A stretch of 64,000 nt of DNA from positions 1,426,001-1,490,000 of the forward strand of contig NZ_CP120997.1 of assembly GCF_030719295.1 (NCBI RefSeq), written 5' to 3'. This document shows, piece after piece, positions 10,242 to 23,933 of the stretch. The DNA is from Streptomyces sp. Mut1. Its GTDB lineage: Bacteria; Actinomycetota; Actinomycetes; Streptomycetales; Streptomycetaceae. Position numbers and translations under genes: made by a program. Under the pieces are notes generated by a model. That model saw only the letters and a list, made by a program, of their open reading frames with translations. It did not search any database and was not told the origin of the DNA. Position 1 is the stretch's first letter. Each line of letters begins with the position of its first letter.

Positions 10242-11111
10242 TCACACCGCCGCGGACCCGCGCGCCCCGCGCCCCCGCGCGGCCGGCACCACCAACGGCG
10301 TCCCCGTCTCCGGATCGGAGATCACCTGGCACCGCAGCCCGAACACCCGCTCCACCAGCTCCGCGGTGACGATCTCCCCCGGTGCCCCCTCCGCGACGAC
10401 CTCCCCGCCCCGCATCGCGATGAGATGCGTGGCGTATCGCGCCGCGTGGTTCAGGTCGTGCAGCACGGCCACCAGCGTGCGCCCCCGTGTCTCGTGCAGT
10501 TCGGCGCACAGGTCGAGGACGTCGATCTGGTGCTGGATGTCGAGGTACGTCGTCGGCTCGTCCAGGAGCAGCAGCGGTGTCTGCTGGGCGAGGGCCATCG
10601 CGATCCAGACCCGCTGGCGCTGACCGCCGGACAATTCGTCGACATAGCGATCGGCGAGTTCACCGACCCCGGTCGACGCCATCGACTCCTCGACCACGCG
10701 TTCGTCCTCGGGCGACCACTGCCGCAGCAGCCCCTGGTGCGGGTAGCGCCCCCGTGCCACGAGGTCCGCGACGGTGATGCCGTCGGGCGCGATCGAGGAC
10801 TGGGGCAGCAGGCCCAGGGTCTTCGCGACCTTCTTCGCGGGCAGGCCGTGGATCGACCGCCCGTCCAGCAGCACCTGGCCCCGGCTCGGCTTCAGCATCC
10901 GCGACAGCGCCCGCAGCAGGGTCGATTTGCCGCAGGCGTTGGGGCCGACGATCACGGTGAACGAGTGGTCGGGTATCTCGACCGAGAGGTTCTCCGCGAT
11001 GACCCGCTGGTCGTATCCGAGGGTCACCTGGTCCGCGGTGAGGCGCTGCATGGTCGTACTCCGGGGGTCGGACGGTTCGATGGGGGCGGCGGTGCCGGCA
11101 CGGGGTCTCAT
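10242..11111 (-). CDS. siderophore/iron ABC transporter ATP-binding protein
   Basis: 289 aa if started at the ATG at 11111, which overlaps the permease stop as ATGA; an ATG at 11051 with GGAG 8 bp upstream would give 269 aa and starts nearer the conserved domain. FecE/FepC-type ATPase: Walker A GPNACGKST (with Cys in the loop), Q-loop LGLLPQ, signature LSGGQRQRVWIA and Walker B LLLLDEPTTYLD. Energises import of ferric-siderophore through the two adjacent permeases. Confidence 0.94.
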   Translation of the reverse strand: MRPRAGTAAPIEPSDPRSTTMQRLTADQVTLGYDQRVIAENLSVEIPDHSFTVIVGPNACGKSTLLRALSRMLKPSRGQVLLDGRSIHGLPAKKVAKTLGLLPQSSIAPDGITVADLVARGRYPHQGLLRQWSPEDERVVEESMASTGVGELADRYVDELSGGQRQRVWIAMALAQQTPLLLLDEPTTYLDIQHQIDVLDLCAELHETRGRTLVAVLHDLNHAARYATHLIAMRGGEVVAEGAPGEIVTAELVERVFGLRCQVISDPETGTPLVVPAARGRGARGSAAV

Positions 11112-12181
11112 ATGCGGCCCGCCTTGCGCTCGGTCACCAGGAGCCACACCAGGTAGCAGCCGCCCAGCACCCCGGTGACGACGCCGACGGGCAGCTGCCG
11201 GTCCCCGAACGCGTCGAGCGCGATCCAGTCGGCGACGAGCAGGAGCGCCGCGCCCATGACGGTCGCGGCCACCAGGTTGGGGCCCGTGGACCGGGTGAGC
11301 CGGCGCGCCAGCTGCGGAGCGCTCAGCGAGACGAACGCGATGGGTCCGGCGGCGGCCGTGGCGACGGCGACGAGCAGGACGGCGGAGCCCATGAGGAGGA
11401 GGCGGGTGCGTTCGACCCGCACGCCGAGCGCGTACGCGGCGTCGTCGCCCATCTCCATGACCCGCAGGGCGGGACCGTGTCCGTACACCAGCGGGAGCAG
11501 CACGGCGCAGACGGCGAGCAGGGGCCAGACCTGGGCCCAGTCCCGGCCGTCGAGGGAGCCGGTCATCCAGACGACGGCACGCGTCGCGTCGACCAGATCG
11601 GCCTTGGTGATCAGGTACTGGGTCACGGCGGTCAGCATGGCGGCGGCGCCGATCCCGACCAGGACGAGCCGGAAGCCGTGCACGCCGCGTTTCCAGGCGA
11701 GCAGGTAGACGGCGACACCGGTCAGCAGGCCGCCGGTGACGGCACCGGCCGAGACCGCCGCCGCGCTGCCCTGGAACAGGACGATGACGGTGAGCGCGCC
11801 GACCGCGGCGCCCTGCCCGAAGCCGAGGACGTCGGGGCTGCCGAGCGGGTTGCGGGAGATGGTCTGGAAGACGGCTCCGCCGGCCCCGAGCGCCGCGCCG
11901 ACCAGGAGCCCGACGAGCACCCGCGGCAGCCGCAGGTCCGTGACGATGAACTCCTGCTGGAAGGTGCCGTGGCCGAAGAGCGTGGTGAGGACCTCGCCGG
12001 GCGTCATCGGGAAGTCGCCGCTGCCGATGAGGACGACCGCCGCCCCGGCCGCCACGACGGCCAGGAGCAGGACGACCAGGGCGGCCCGGACGTTCGTCCG
12101 GAACGAGTACCCGCCGGGTGTGCGCACCGCCCGCACCGGCCGGCCGCCGCGGGCCGGCCCCTTCGTGGTCGTGGCGTTCAC
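11108..12181 (-). CDS. FecCD-type iron-siderophore permease (second permease)
   Basis: 357 aa from a GTG at 12181 that overlaps the upstream permease stop as GTGA. About nine to ten membrane helices of the BtuC/FecCD family; conserved LRLPRVLVGLLVGAALGAGG, QTISRNPLGSPDVLG, and GPIAFVSLSAPQLARRL (coupling region). Forms a heterodimeric membrane channel with the gene before it. Confidence 0.94.
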   Translation of the reverse strand: MNATTTKGPARGGRPVRAVRTPGGYSFRTNVRAALVVLLLAVVAAGAAVVLIGSGDFPMTPGEVLTTLFGHGTFQQEFIVTDLRLPRVLVGLLVGAALGAGGAVFQTISRNPLGSPDVLGFGQGAAVGALTVIVLFQGSAAAVSAGAVTGGLLTGVAVYLLAWKRGVHGFRLVLVGIGAAAMLTAVTQYLITKADLVDATRAVVWMTGSLDGRDWAQVWPLLAVCAVLLPLVYGHGPALRVMEMGDDAAYALGVRVERTRLLLMGSAVLLVAVATAAAGPIAFVSLSAPQLARRLTRSTGPNLVAATVMGAALLLVADWIALDAFGDRQLPVGVVTGVLGGCYLVWLLVTERKAGRI

Positions 12182-13242
12182 AGCTGGGACATCCTCTTGC
12201 GTCGTACGAGGTGGATGAAGACGGGCCCGCCGATGAGTGCCGTGACGATGCCGACCTGGAGTTCGGACGGGCGGGCGATGATCCGGCCCACCACGTCCGC
12301 GCCGAGCAGGAGCACCGGGGAGAGCACCGCCGCGTACGGCAGGATCCACCGCAGGTCGGGTCCGGTGAGGGTGCGCACCAGGTGCGGGATCATCAGCCCG
12401 ATGAAGACGATCGGCCCGCACGCCGCGGTGGCCGCCCCGCACAGCAGGGTGACGGCGAGCATCGCGAGGACGCGGGTCCGGGTCAGATGGGCGCCGAGGG
12501 CCCGCGCCGTGTCGTCGCCCATCTCCAGGGCGTTGAGCGGGCGCGCGATGAAGACGGTCAGCAGCACGCCCAGCGCGATGAACGGCCACACCTTGCCGAC
12601 CGTCTCGGTGTTCGCGGAGGCCAGCGAGCCGACCGTCCAGAACCGCAGCCGGTCCAGCGCCGCCGAGTCCAGCAGCTGTACGGCGTTGACGTACCCGTAC
12701 AGCGCGGCGGTGACGGCCGTCCCGGCGAGCGCGAGGCGCACCGGGGTGGCGGAGCGGCTGCCGCCGAGGAAGTACACGGCCACCGACACGATCGCGGCGC
12801 CCGCGAAGGCGAACCAGACGTAACCGGTCAGCGAGGTCACACCGAAGAAGCTGATGGCCGAGACGACGGCCGCCGACGCGCCCGCGTTGACGCCGAGGAT
12901 GCCGGGCTCCGCGAGGGGGTTGCGGGTCAGCGCCTGCATCACCGCCCCGGCGAGCCCGAGCGCGGCGCCGACGAGCAGCCCGAGCAGGGTGCGCGGAATC
13001 CGCACCTGGCGTACGAGGACGTCGTCGTTGCCGCCGGTGTGGTGGAACAGGCCGTGCCATACGTCGGAGAGGGGCAGCGCCTTGGCGCCGATCGCGATGC
13101 TCGCGAAGCACACCAGCACGAGGACGGCCACGGCCACCAGGAGCCCCGCCGCTCGTGCCGCGTGACGTCTGCGGGGGGCGGCGGGCTTGTCCGGCGCGGC
13201 TATCGGGCCGGAACTGGAATCCGGGGGGCTCTCAACCAACAC
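12178..13242 (-). CDS. FecCD-type iron-siderophore permease (first permease)
   Basis: 354 aa from a GTG at 13242 (TTG at 13239 is an alternative). BtuC/FecCD fold with RIPRTLLGLLVGAALGLAG, QALTRNPLAEPGILGVNAG and GPIVFIGLMIPHLVR. First gene of a three-gene importer operon with 4-bp overlaps at both junctions. A near-consensus iron box begins 4 bp upstream of this start. No substrate-binding lipoprotein gene is adjacent, so the operon must borrow one encoded elsewhere (inference). Confidence 0.93.
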   Translation of the reverse strand: MLVESPPDSSSGPIAAPDKPAAPRRRHAARAAGLLVAVAVLVLVCFASIAIGAKALPLSDVWHGLFHHTGGNDDVLVRQVRIPRTLLGLLVGAALGLAGAVMQALTRNPLAEPGILGVNAGASAAVVSAISFFGVTSLTGYVWFAFAGAAIVSVAVYFLGGSRSATPVRLALAGTAVTAALYGYVNAVQLLDSAALDRLRFWTVGSLASANTETVGKVWPFIALGVLLTVFIARPLNALEMGDDTARALGAHLTRTRVLAMLAVTLLCGAATAACGPIVFIGLMIPHLVRTLTGPDLRWILPYAAVLSPVLLLGADVVGRIIARPSELQVGIVTALIGGPVFIHLVRRKRMSQL

Positions 13243-13246
13243 CCGG

Positions 13247-13265
13247 TTAGGTTAGCCTATCCAGC
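13247..13265. promoter_or_regulatory. iron box (DmdR1/IdeR-type operator)
   Basis: TTAGGTTAGCCTATCC matches 15 of the first 16 positions of the actinomycete iron-box dyad TTAGGTTAGSCTAACCTAA. It lies directly upstream of the importer operon, so iron-loaded DmdR1/IdeR should repress it. The box would cover the ribosome-binding region if the GTG at 13242 is right, pointing to a very short or leaderless mRNA. Confidence 0.85.
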
Positions 13266-13339
13266 CTTTCGCGCTCCTGGCCCGGATTCCCCCTCCACCT
13301 GCGCTTTCACCCCGCCCACCACCCGCCCCGCTACGGCTC

Positions 13340-14368
13340 CTACAGCCCGAGCCGGGCCACGGCCCTTCCCGCGTCCAGCGCGCACGCCCCGTCACCGGCG
13401 TGCGACCAGGCGGCCGCGCACAGCGCCCGCAGTCCGTCGAGCGGGTCGCCGTCGCCGTCCAGCACGAGCCGGCCGTCCCGGGCGGTCGCCGTCCAGCCGC
13501 CGCAGCCGAAGCCCTCGCCGGCCGGCGTCACCTCGGGCTGACCGGTGAGCAGGCCGCGCAGGTCCGCGTCGATGTACGTCGGCCGGTGCTCGGGTGCCGC
13601 GGCCACCAACCGCGCCGCGTCCGTGACTCCGGTGAGTACGAGCAGCGAGTCGACGCCCCCGTTGAACGCGCCCTCGATGTCGGTGTCGAGCCGGTCGCCC
13701 ACGACGAGCGGCCGTTCGGCCCCGGTCCGCAGCACGGTCTCGCGGTGCATCGGCGGGAGCGGCTTCCCGGCCACCTGCGGCTCGGCGCCGGTCGCGATCC
13801 GGACGACCTCGACGGCCGCCCCGTTGCCCGGCGCGATCCCCCGGGCGCCCGGAATCGTCAGGTCGGTGTTGGAGGCGAACCACGGCAGCCCGCGGTTGAT
13901 CGCGTACGAGGCCTCGGCGAACCGGCCCCACGCGAGGTCCGGGCCGCCGTACCCCTGCACCACCGCGGCCGGGTCGTCGTCCGCCGACTCCACCGGCTGA
14001 AGGCCCCGCTCGCGCAGGGCGACCCGCAGCCCCTCGCCACCGATGACCAGCACCCGCGCCCCGGCGGGCAGCTGGTCGGCGACGAGCCGGGCCACCGCCT
14101 GCGCCGAGGTGATCACGTCGGCGGGCTCGGCCGGGACGCCCAGTTCGGTCAGGTGCCGCGCGACGGCGGCCGGGGTGCGCAGCGCGTTGTTGGTGACGTA
14201 CGCCAGGTGCATCCCGCCGTCCCGGGCCGCGCCGAGCGCCTCGACCGCGTGGTCGATGGCCAGCCCGCCCGCGTACACCACCCCGTCGAGGTCGAGCAGC
14301 GCCGTGTCGTACGCCGTGCTCAGCGCGGTGCTGCTGCCGCTCGGGGTGGTCCTGCTCGCCTGACTCAT
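13340..14368 (-). CDS. HAD-IIA family phosphatase
   Basis: 342 aa from the ATG at 14368 (GAGGAG 10 bp upstream). HAD motif I DLDGVVYAGG (about residue 26), motif II VTNNALRT, the lysine motif AGKPLPPMH and the acidic motif VVGDRLDTDIEGA place it in the NagD/phosphoglycolate phosphatase-like IIA subclass. Its neighbourhood matches Rv1692, which is reported to be a glycerol-3-phosphate phosphatase; the same activity is a reasonable inference here. The C-terminus (about residues 265-342) is an extra domain. Confidence 0.9.
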   Translation of the reverse strand: MSQASRTTPSGSSTALSTAYDTALLDLDGVVYAGGLAIDHAVEALGAARDGGMHLAYVTNNALRTPAAVARHLTELGVPAEPADVITSAQAVARLVADQLPAGARVLVIGGEGLRVALRERGLQPVESADDDPAAVVQGYGGPDLAWGRFAEASYAINRGLPWFASNTDLTIPGARGIAPGNGAAVEVVRIATGAEPQVAGKPLPPMHRETVLRTGAERPLVVGDRLDTDIEGAFNGGVDSLLVLTGVTDAARLVAAAPEHRPTYIDADLRGLLTGQPEVTPAGEGFGCGGWTATARDGRLVLDGDGDPLDGLRALCAAAWSHAGDGACALDAGRAVARLGL

Positions 14369-14439
14369 ATCGCGCGCTCCTCATCGCCTGCTTCTCCCCC
14401 GATCATCGCGCATCGCCGTGCCGCACATACGATGCAGAA

Positions 14440-15720
14440 ATGAACACACGAGGCACGGCGGAGCAGGGACTGCGTCTGATCCCCTTCCGTGGACTGCGTT
14501 ACGTCCCCGAGCGGGTCGGCAGTCTCTCCGCGGTGACCTCGCCCCCGTACGACGTCGTCGTACGGCCCGACGGGCTGCTCCACCTGGAGTCGGCCGACCC
14601 GCACAACATCGTGCGGCTGATCCTGCCGCAGGCCGAAACGGTCACCGCCCGCAACGAACAGGCCGCCGCCACCCTGGACAGCTGGCTCGCCGAGGGCATA
14701 CTCGCCCCCGACGCGGAGCCCACCCTGTACGTGTACGAGCAGCGCGGCGACGGGATCCTGCAACGGGGCATCGTCGGCGCCCTCGCGCTGTCCGGCCCTG
14801 CCGACGGCGTGGTGCTCCCGCACGAGGACGTGATGGCGCATGTCGTCGAGGACCGGGCCGATCTGATGCGCACGACCGCGGCCCATCTGGAGCCGCTGCT
14901 GCTGACCTACCGCAGCGACGGGGACGCGGCCACGGGGGCGACCGCCGTCATCGAGCGGACCGTCGAGGGTCCGCCGCTGCTCGCCACGACCACGGAGGAC
15001 GGCTTCCGCCACCGGCTGTGGGCGGTCACCGATCCCGCCGACCGCGCGGAGACGACGGCGGACCTGAGCCGACGCCAGGCGCTGATCGCGGACGGCCACC
15101 ACCGCTGGGCCACCTACCTCAGGCTCCAGCAGGAGCACGCCGACCCGGGCCCCTGGGACTTCGGCCTGGTCCTCCTGGTCGACACGGCCCGCTACCCGCT
15201 CCGGGTCCGCTCCATCCACCGGCTGCTGCACGGCCTGCCCGTCGCGGACGCGCTGGCCGCGCTGACCGGCCTGTTCCGCGTACGCGAGGTCGAGGGGCCG
15301 CTCCCCCACGCCCTGGACGCCCTGGCCGCCGCGGCCACCGAGGGGAACGCGTTCCTGCTGGCGGGTGACGGCGGCTTCCATCTGGTCGACCGGCCCGACG
15401 AGGCGCTGCTCGCCCGTACGGTTCCGGCGGACCGGCCGGACGCCTGGCGCACCCTGGACGCGACGGTCCTGCACTCGGCGCTGCTCGACCATGTCTGGCG
15501 GATCCCGGACGACCCGGCGCACATCGCGTACATCCACGACACCGCGGCCGCCGTCGAACAGGCCGAGCGCAACGGTTCGACGGCGGTGCTGATGCATCCG
15601 GTACGTGAGGAACTCGTCCGGGACCTGGCCCGGCAGGGCGTCACCATGCCCCGCAAGTCGACATCCTTCGGCCCGAAACCGGCCACGGGCCTGGTCCTGC
15701 GGAGCCTCGCTCTCGGCTGA
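14440..15720 (+). CDS. DUF1015 family protein
   Basis: 426 aa. DUF1015 hallmarks: early LIPFRGLRYVPERVGSLSAV, SPPYDVV, HNIVRLILPQ, and a central DGHHRWATYLRLQQEH. Function not established for the family. A TACGAT -10-like element at 14428-14433 sits 6 bp before the ATG, consistent with a leaderless mRNA. Divergent from the HAD phosphatase gene, 71 bp away. Confidence 0.88.
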   Translation: MNTRGTAEQGLRLIPFRGLRYVPERVGSLSAVTSPPYDVVVRPDGLLHLESADPHNIVRLILPQAETVTARNEQAAATLDSWLAEGILAPDAEPTLYVYEQRGDGILQRGIVGALALSGPADGVVLPHEDVMAHVVEDRADLMRTTAAHLEPLLLTYRSDGDAATGATAVIERTVEGPPLLATTTEDGFRHRLWAVTDPADRAETTADLSRRQALIADGHHRWATYLRLQQEHADPGPWDFGLVLLVDTARYPLRVRSIHRLLHGLPVADALAALTGLFRVREVEGPLPHALDALAAAATEGNAFLLAGDGGFHLVDRPDEALLARTVPADRPDAWRTLDATVLHSALLDHVWRIPDDPAHIAYIHDTAAAVEQAERNGSTAVLMHPVREELVRDLARQGVTMPRKSTSFGPKPATGLVLRSLALG

Positions 15721-15738
15721 GCCCACACATGCCCACAC

Positions 15739-15782
15739 ATGAGGAGGAGGGCGGCACCCGTGGGTGCCGCCCTCCTCCTCAT
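15739..15782. terminator. bidirectional terminator
   Basis: Perfect 21-bp inverted repeat (15739-15759, 15762-15782) with a two-base centre, between the convergent DUF1015 and TPR genes. Confidence 0.8.
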
Positions 15783-15790
15783 GTCATGCG

Positions 15791-18028
15791 TTACGCCTTG
15801 GCCGGACCGTCCTCGTCGGCGGCGTCGGCGATCTCGCTGTCGTCGGTGCCGTCGGCTTCGTCGGTGCCGTCGCTGTCCGACACGGCCACCACGGGCGTCT
15901 CGGTGACGTCCTCGTCCTCGTCGAGGGCGTCGACGAACTCGACGCCGTCGAGCTCGGCGAGGCGGTCCGACGCGTCCGTCGTGCCTTCCTTGTCCGCCTC
16001 CAGCGCCTTGCCGAACCACTCGCGTGCCTCGTCCTCGCGGCCCGCGGCGAGCAGGGCGTCGGCGTAGGCGTAGCGCAGGCGCGGGGTCCACGGGTGCACG
16101 GCGCTCGACGCCAGCTCGGGGCTCTGCAACGTCACGATGGCGGCGTCGATCTGCCCCATGTCCCGGCGGGCACCGGCGGCGACGAGACGCATCTCGACCT
16201 GGCCGGCCTTGTCCAGCTTCTGCACCTCGGGCTCACCGGCCATCGCCATGGCCTTCTCGGGCCGGCCGAGACCGCGCTCGCAGTCGGCCATGACGGGCCA
16301 CAGCTCAACGGACCCGGTCATGCGACGGGACGCCCGGAACTCCGCCAGTGCCTCCGCGTACTTCTGGGTCGCGTAGGCGGCGAAGCCCGCGGCCTCACGG
16401 ACAGCGGCGACGCGTGAGGCCAGCCGCAGGGCGATGCGCGAGTACGCGTACGCCTGCTCGGGGTCCTCGTCGATGAGCCGGGCGACCATGACCAGGTTCC
16501 TGGCCACGTCCTCGGCCAGGGTCTTCGGCAGGCTCAGCAGCTCCTGCCGGACATCCGGGTCGATCTCGTGACCGGTGACCTCGTCGGGGATGGGCAGCCG
16601 CTTGATGGGCTCGCGGTCCCGGTCGTCCCGGCGCTCGTACCCGCCGCCCGGACGGCCACCACGGTCGTCCCGGCCCCGGTAGCCGCCCCGGTCCCGGTCG
16701 TCGCGGCCGCGGTAGCCGCCGCCACCACGGTTGTCGTCGCGGCGGTTGTCGTCCCGGCGCGGACCACGGTCGCGGTCGTCGCGCCGGAAGCCGCCGCCGG
16801 AGGAGCCGCCGCCCGGCCGGCTGTCATCGCGGCGGGGACCACGGGGACGGTCGTCGCGCCGGTCATCTCGACGGTCGTCCCTGCGGTCGTCGCGCCGCTC
16901 GTAGCCGCCGGGGCGGCCGCCCCGGTCGTCCTCACGACGCGGGGCACGGTCACGGTCCCGGTCGTCGCGGCGGAACCCGCCACCGCCACCGCCCCCGGTG
17001 GGCCGGCTGTCGTCACGCCGGAACCCGCCACCACCGGAGCTGGCTCCACGGTCGTCGCGCCGGAACCCGCCACCGGACGAGCCACCGCCCCGGTTGTCGT
17101 CACGCCGGAAGCCGCCGCCCGAGGAACCGCCCCGGCTGTCATCGCGGCGGAAACCACCGCCCGAGGGCCGGTCGTCGCGGCGGAAACCGCCGCCCCGGTT
17201 GTCATCGTCCCGGCGCGGACCACGGGGGCGGTCATCACGCCGGTCGTCCCGGCGCTCGAAACCGCCCGGCCGGCCACCCCGGTCGTCCTCACGGCGCGGC
17301 GCACGGTCATCACGCCGGAAACCACTACCACGATTGTCGAAGCCCCCACCCCGGTCATCGCGACGGAAACCACCGCCCGAGGTGCCACCCCGACTGTCGT
17401 CACGCCGGAAACCACCGCCCGAGGAACCGCCTCGGCTGTCATCGCGGCGGAAACCACCGCCCGACGAGCCACCTCGGCTGTCGTCACGCCGGAAACCACC
17501 GCCGGAGGTGCCGCCCCGGTTGTCGTCGCGGCGGAAGCCGCCGCCACGGTTGTCATCGTCCCGGCGCGGACCACGGGGGCGGTCATCACGCCGGTCGTCA
17601 CGCCGGTCGTCCCGGCGCTCGAAACCGCCCGGCCGGCCACCCCGGTCGTCCTCACGGCGCGGCGCACGGTCATCACGCCGGAGACCACTACCACGATTGT
17701 CGAAGCCCCCACCCCGGTCATCGCGACGGAAACCACCGCCCGAGGTGCCACCCCGACTGTCGTCACGCCGGAAACCACCGCCCGACGAGCCACCTCGGCT
17801 GTCGTCACGGCGCGGGGCACGGTCACGGTCGCGGTCGTCGCGGCGGAACCCGCCACCGCCACCGCCCCCGGTGGGCCGGCTGTCGTCACGGCGGAATCCA
17901 CCGCGGTCATTGTCCCGGCGCGGACCGCGCGAACGGTCGTCACGGCCGCCGCCGAAGCCGCCCCGGTCGCCGCCTTCCCGGCGACGCGGCTCGCGCTCCG
18001 AACGATCGTCGGGAGAGTTGGTGGACAT
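15791..18028 (-). CDS. TPR-domain protein with long Arg/Asp/Gly-rich repeat N-terminus
   Basis: 745 aa from the ATG at 18028, chosen because AGGAG lies 8 bp upstream. Residues 1 to about 474 are low-complexity Arg, Asp, Gly and Ser, built from units such as GGGFRRDDSRGGSSG and DDRGGRPGGFERRDDRRDD. From about 475 on, a helical TPR-like domain follows (IKRLPIPDEVTGHEIDPDVR, then YAYSRIALRLASRVAAVREA and YADALLAAGREDEAREWFGK), and the protein ends in an acidic Asp/Glu tail. The TPR half corresponds by position and type to Rv1691. The N-terminus resembles RGG-type disordered RNA-binding regions (inference). Lies just downstream of the rrn terminator. Confidence 0.88.
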   Translation of the reverse strand: MSTNSPDDRSEREPRRREGGDRGGFGGGRDDRSRGPRRDNDRGGFRRDDSRPTGGGGGGGFRRDDRDRDRAPRRDDSRGGSSGGGFRRDDSRGGTSGGGFRRDDRGGGFDNRGSGLRRDDRAPRREDDRGGRPGGFERRDDRRDDRRDDRPRGPRRDDDNRGGGFRRDDNRGGTSGGGFRRDDSRGGSSGGGFRRDDSRGGSSGGGFRRDDSRGGTSGGGFRRDDRGGGFDNRGSGFRRDDRAPRREDDRGGRPGGFERRDDRRDDRPRGPRRDDDNRGGGFRRDDRPSGGGFRRDDSRGGSSGGGFRRDDNRGGGSSGGGFRRDDRGASSGGGGFRRDDSRPTGGGGGGGFRRDDRDRDRAPRREDDRGGRPGGYERRDDRRDDRRDDRRDDRPRGPRRDDSRPGGGSSGGGFRRDDRDRGPRRDDNRRDDNRGGGGYRGRDDRDRGGYRGRDDRGGRPGGGYERRDDRDREPIKRLPIPDEVTGHEIDPDVRQELLSLPKTLAEDVARNLVMVARLIDEDPEQAYAYSRIALRLASRVAAVREAAGFAAYATQKYAEALAEFRASRRMTGSVELWPVMADCERGLGRPEKAMAMAGEPEVQKLDKAGQVEMRLVAAGARRDMGQIDAAIVTLQSPELASSAVHPWTPRLRYAYADALLAAGREDEAREWFGKALEADKEGTTDASDRLAELDGVEFVDALDEDEDVTETPVVAVSDSDGTDEADGTDDSEIADAADEDGPAKA
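17197..17785. repeat. internal near-identical direct repeats in the Arg/Asp/Gly gene
   Basis: 17197-17422 recurs at 17548-17785. The copies differ by one 12-bp duplication (an extra GACGACCG-type unit) and one visible base change. Shorter 24-36 bp relatives of the same unit run from about 16640 to 17960. Confidence 0.9.
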
Positions 18029-18100
18029 CGGTGGGGCTCCTGTCATCGGGGTACTACAGACATTCTTGCGCAGCCGGTCATCCGACGCGCTTCGGCAAAA

Positions 18101-18149
18101 CAAAAAGGACCCTTGGTCCCAGCGTTGAACGCTGGGACCAAGGGTCCTT
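18101..18149 (-). terminator. rrn operon terminator
   Basis: A perfect 22-bp stem (18105-18126 with 18128-18149). Read on the minus strand it is followed by TTTTTG and TTTTG, a classic intrinsic terminator directly after 5S rRNA. Confidence 0.92.
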
Positions 18150-18159
18150 CAAAGATTGT

Positions 18160-18276
18160 TCGGCGGCGTCCTACTCTCCCACAGGGTCCCCCCTGCAGTA
18201 CCATCGGCGCTGAAAGGCTTAGCTTCCGGGTTCGGAATGTAACCGGGCGTTTCCCTAACGCAATGACCACCGAAAC
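18160..18276 (-). rRNA. rrf: 5S ribosomal RNA
   Basis: About 117 nt. The minus strand begins GTTTCGGTGGTCATTGCG and contains the conserved CCGAACCCGGAAGCTAAGCC loop, and ends at GGACGCCGCCGAACA. The termini could be off by 1-3 nt. Confidence 0.95.
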
Positions 18277-18387
18277 CCTATCGGGTTCTAGCGAACAAGC
18301 ACACTTTTCAATTAAGTAGTGAAGCTGTTCAACCGGTGCGATAACTGTTCGCAACCCGGGAACAACACAGTGGACGCGAGCAACTGA
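18277..18387 (-). other. 23S-5S internal transcribed spacer
   Basis: About 111 nt between 23S and 5S, with no tRNA. It contains 18367-18381, which is complementary to 21517-21531 on the other side of 23S and forms the expected pre-23S processing stem. Confidence 0.85.
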
Positions 18388-23342
<4,955 letters not shown>

Positions 23343-23933
23343 TGTTTTCCCGTAATCGGGACCACACATCACGAGAGCGGAACAACAAGGTCGGAATAAG
23401 ACCCGTCGTCCACTGCGTCCTCGCTGTGTAATTGCCTACCAGGTCAGTGACCCCGTAGGACTTTTCAAAGGAACCACCAACCTGCCGAAGCAGGCCGGGG
23501 TATCAACATATCTGGCGTTGACTTTTGGCACGCTGTTGAGTTCTCAAGGAACGGACGCTTCCTTTGTACTCACCGCAGAACATTTTCTGAGGCTTTCCTC
23601 CGGGCGCTTCCCTTCGGTCTTGCGTTTCCGACTCTATCAGACTCTTTCGTGTCCGATTCCCGGTCGAAGCGGGCCATGCTTTTCCGCTTTCCAGTTCTTC
23701 GCTTTCGCGTTTCCCTTTCGGCGTGTCCACTACTTTAGCGGATTCTCCCGGTTACTCATAATCGAGTCAGCGGGACCGAATTCCGGCATGCCGAAATCCG
23801 CACCCTCTGGGGTGAGTCGTAGGTAGTGGTGTGGCCGCTCCGGGTAGGCGCGGCATGCGATCCGATGGACCGAACCAACAGCTGTACCCGTGTCAAGCGA
23901 CTCGGTCAACATTAGGTGCCCCGCATGGGCGAG
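23343..23933 (-). promoter_or_regulatory. rrn leader and upstream promoter region
   Basis: 590 bp with no credible gene, between the DNA glycosylase stop and 16S. Read on the minus strand it contains -10-like elements TAGAGT (23636-23631) and TAAAGT (near 23736) and two TTGAC-type hexamers (23909-23904 and 23896-23891), consistent with the multiple tandem promoters of Streptomyces rrn operons. The leader also contains GAGAACTCAACAGCGTGC, a sequence class found in actinomycete rrn leaders. Individual start sites are not assigned. Confidence 0.65.

Noticed and set aside
16640..17960. CRISPR-like look of regularly spaced short repeats
   Set aside because: The repeats have no unique spacers between them, lie in one coding frame and have no cas genes near them; they are codon-level repeats of an Arg/Asp/Gly protein.
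16534..18319. Long open frames of Thr/Val/Ala-rich and Ser/Arg/Pro-rich protein on both strands over the TPR gene
   Set aside because: They are shadows of the repeat-rich Arg/Asp/Gly coding sequence; only the minus-strand frame that leads into the TPR domain has a ribosome-binding site and a non-repeat conserved end.
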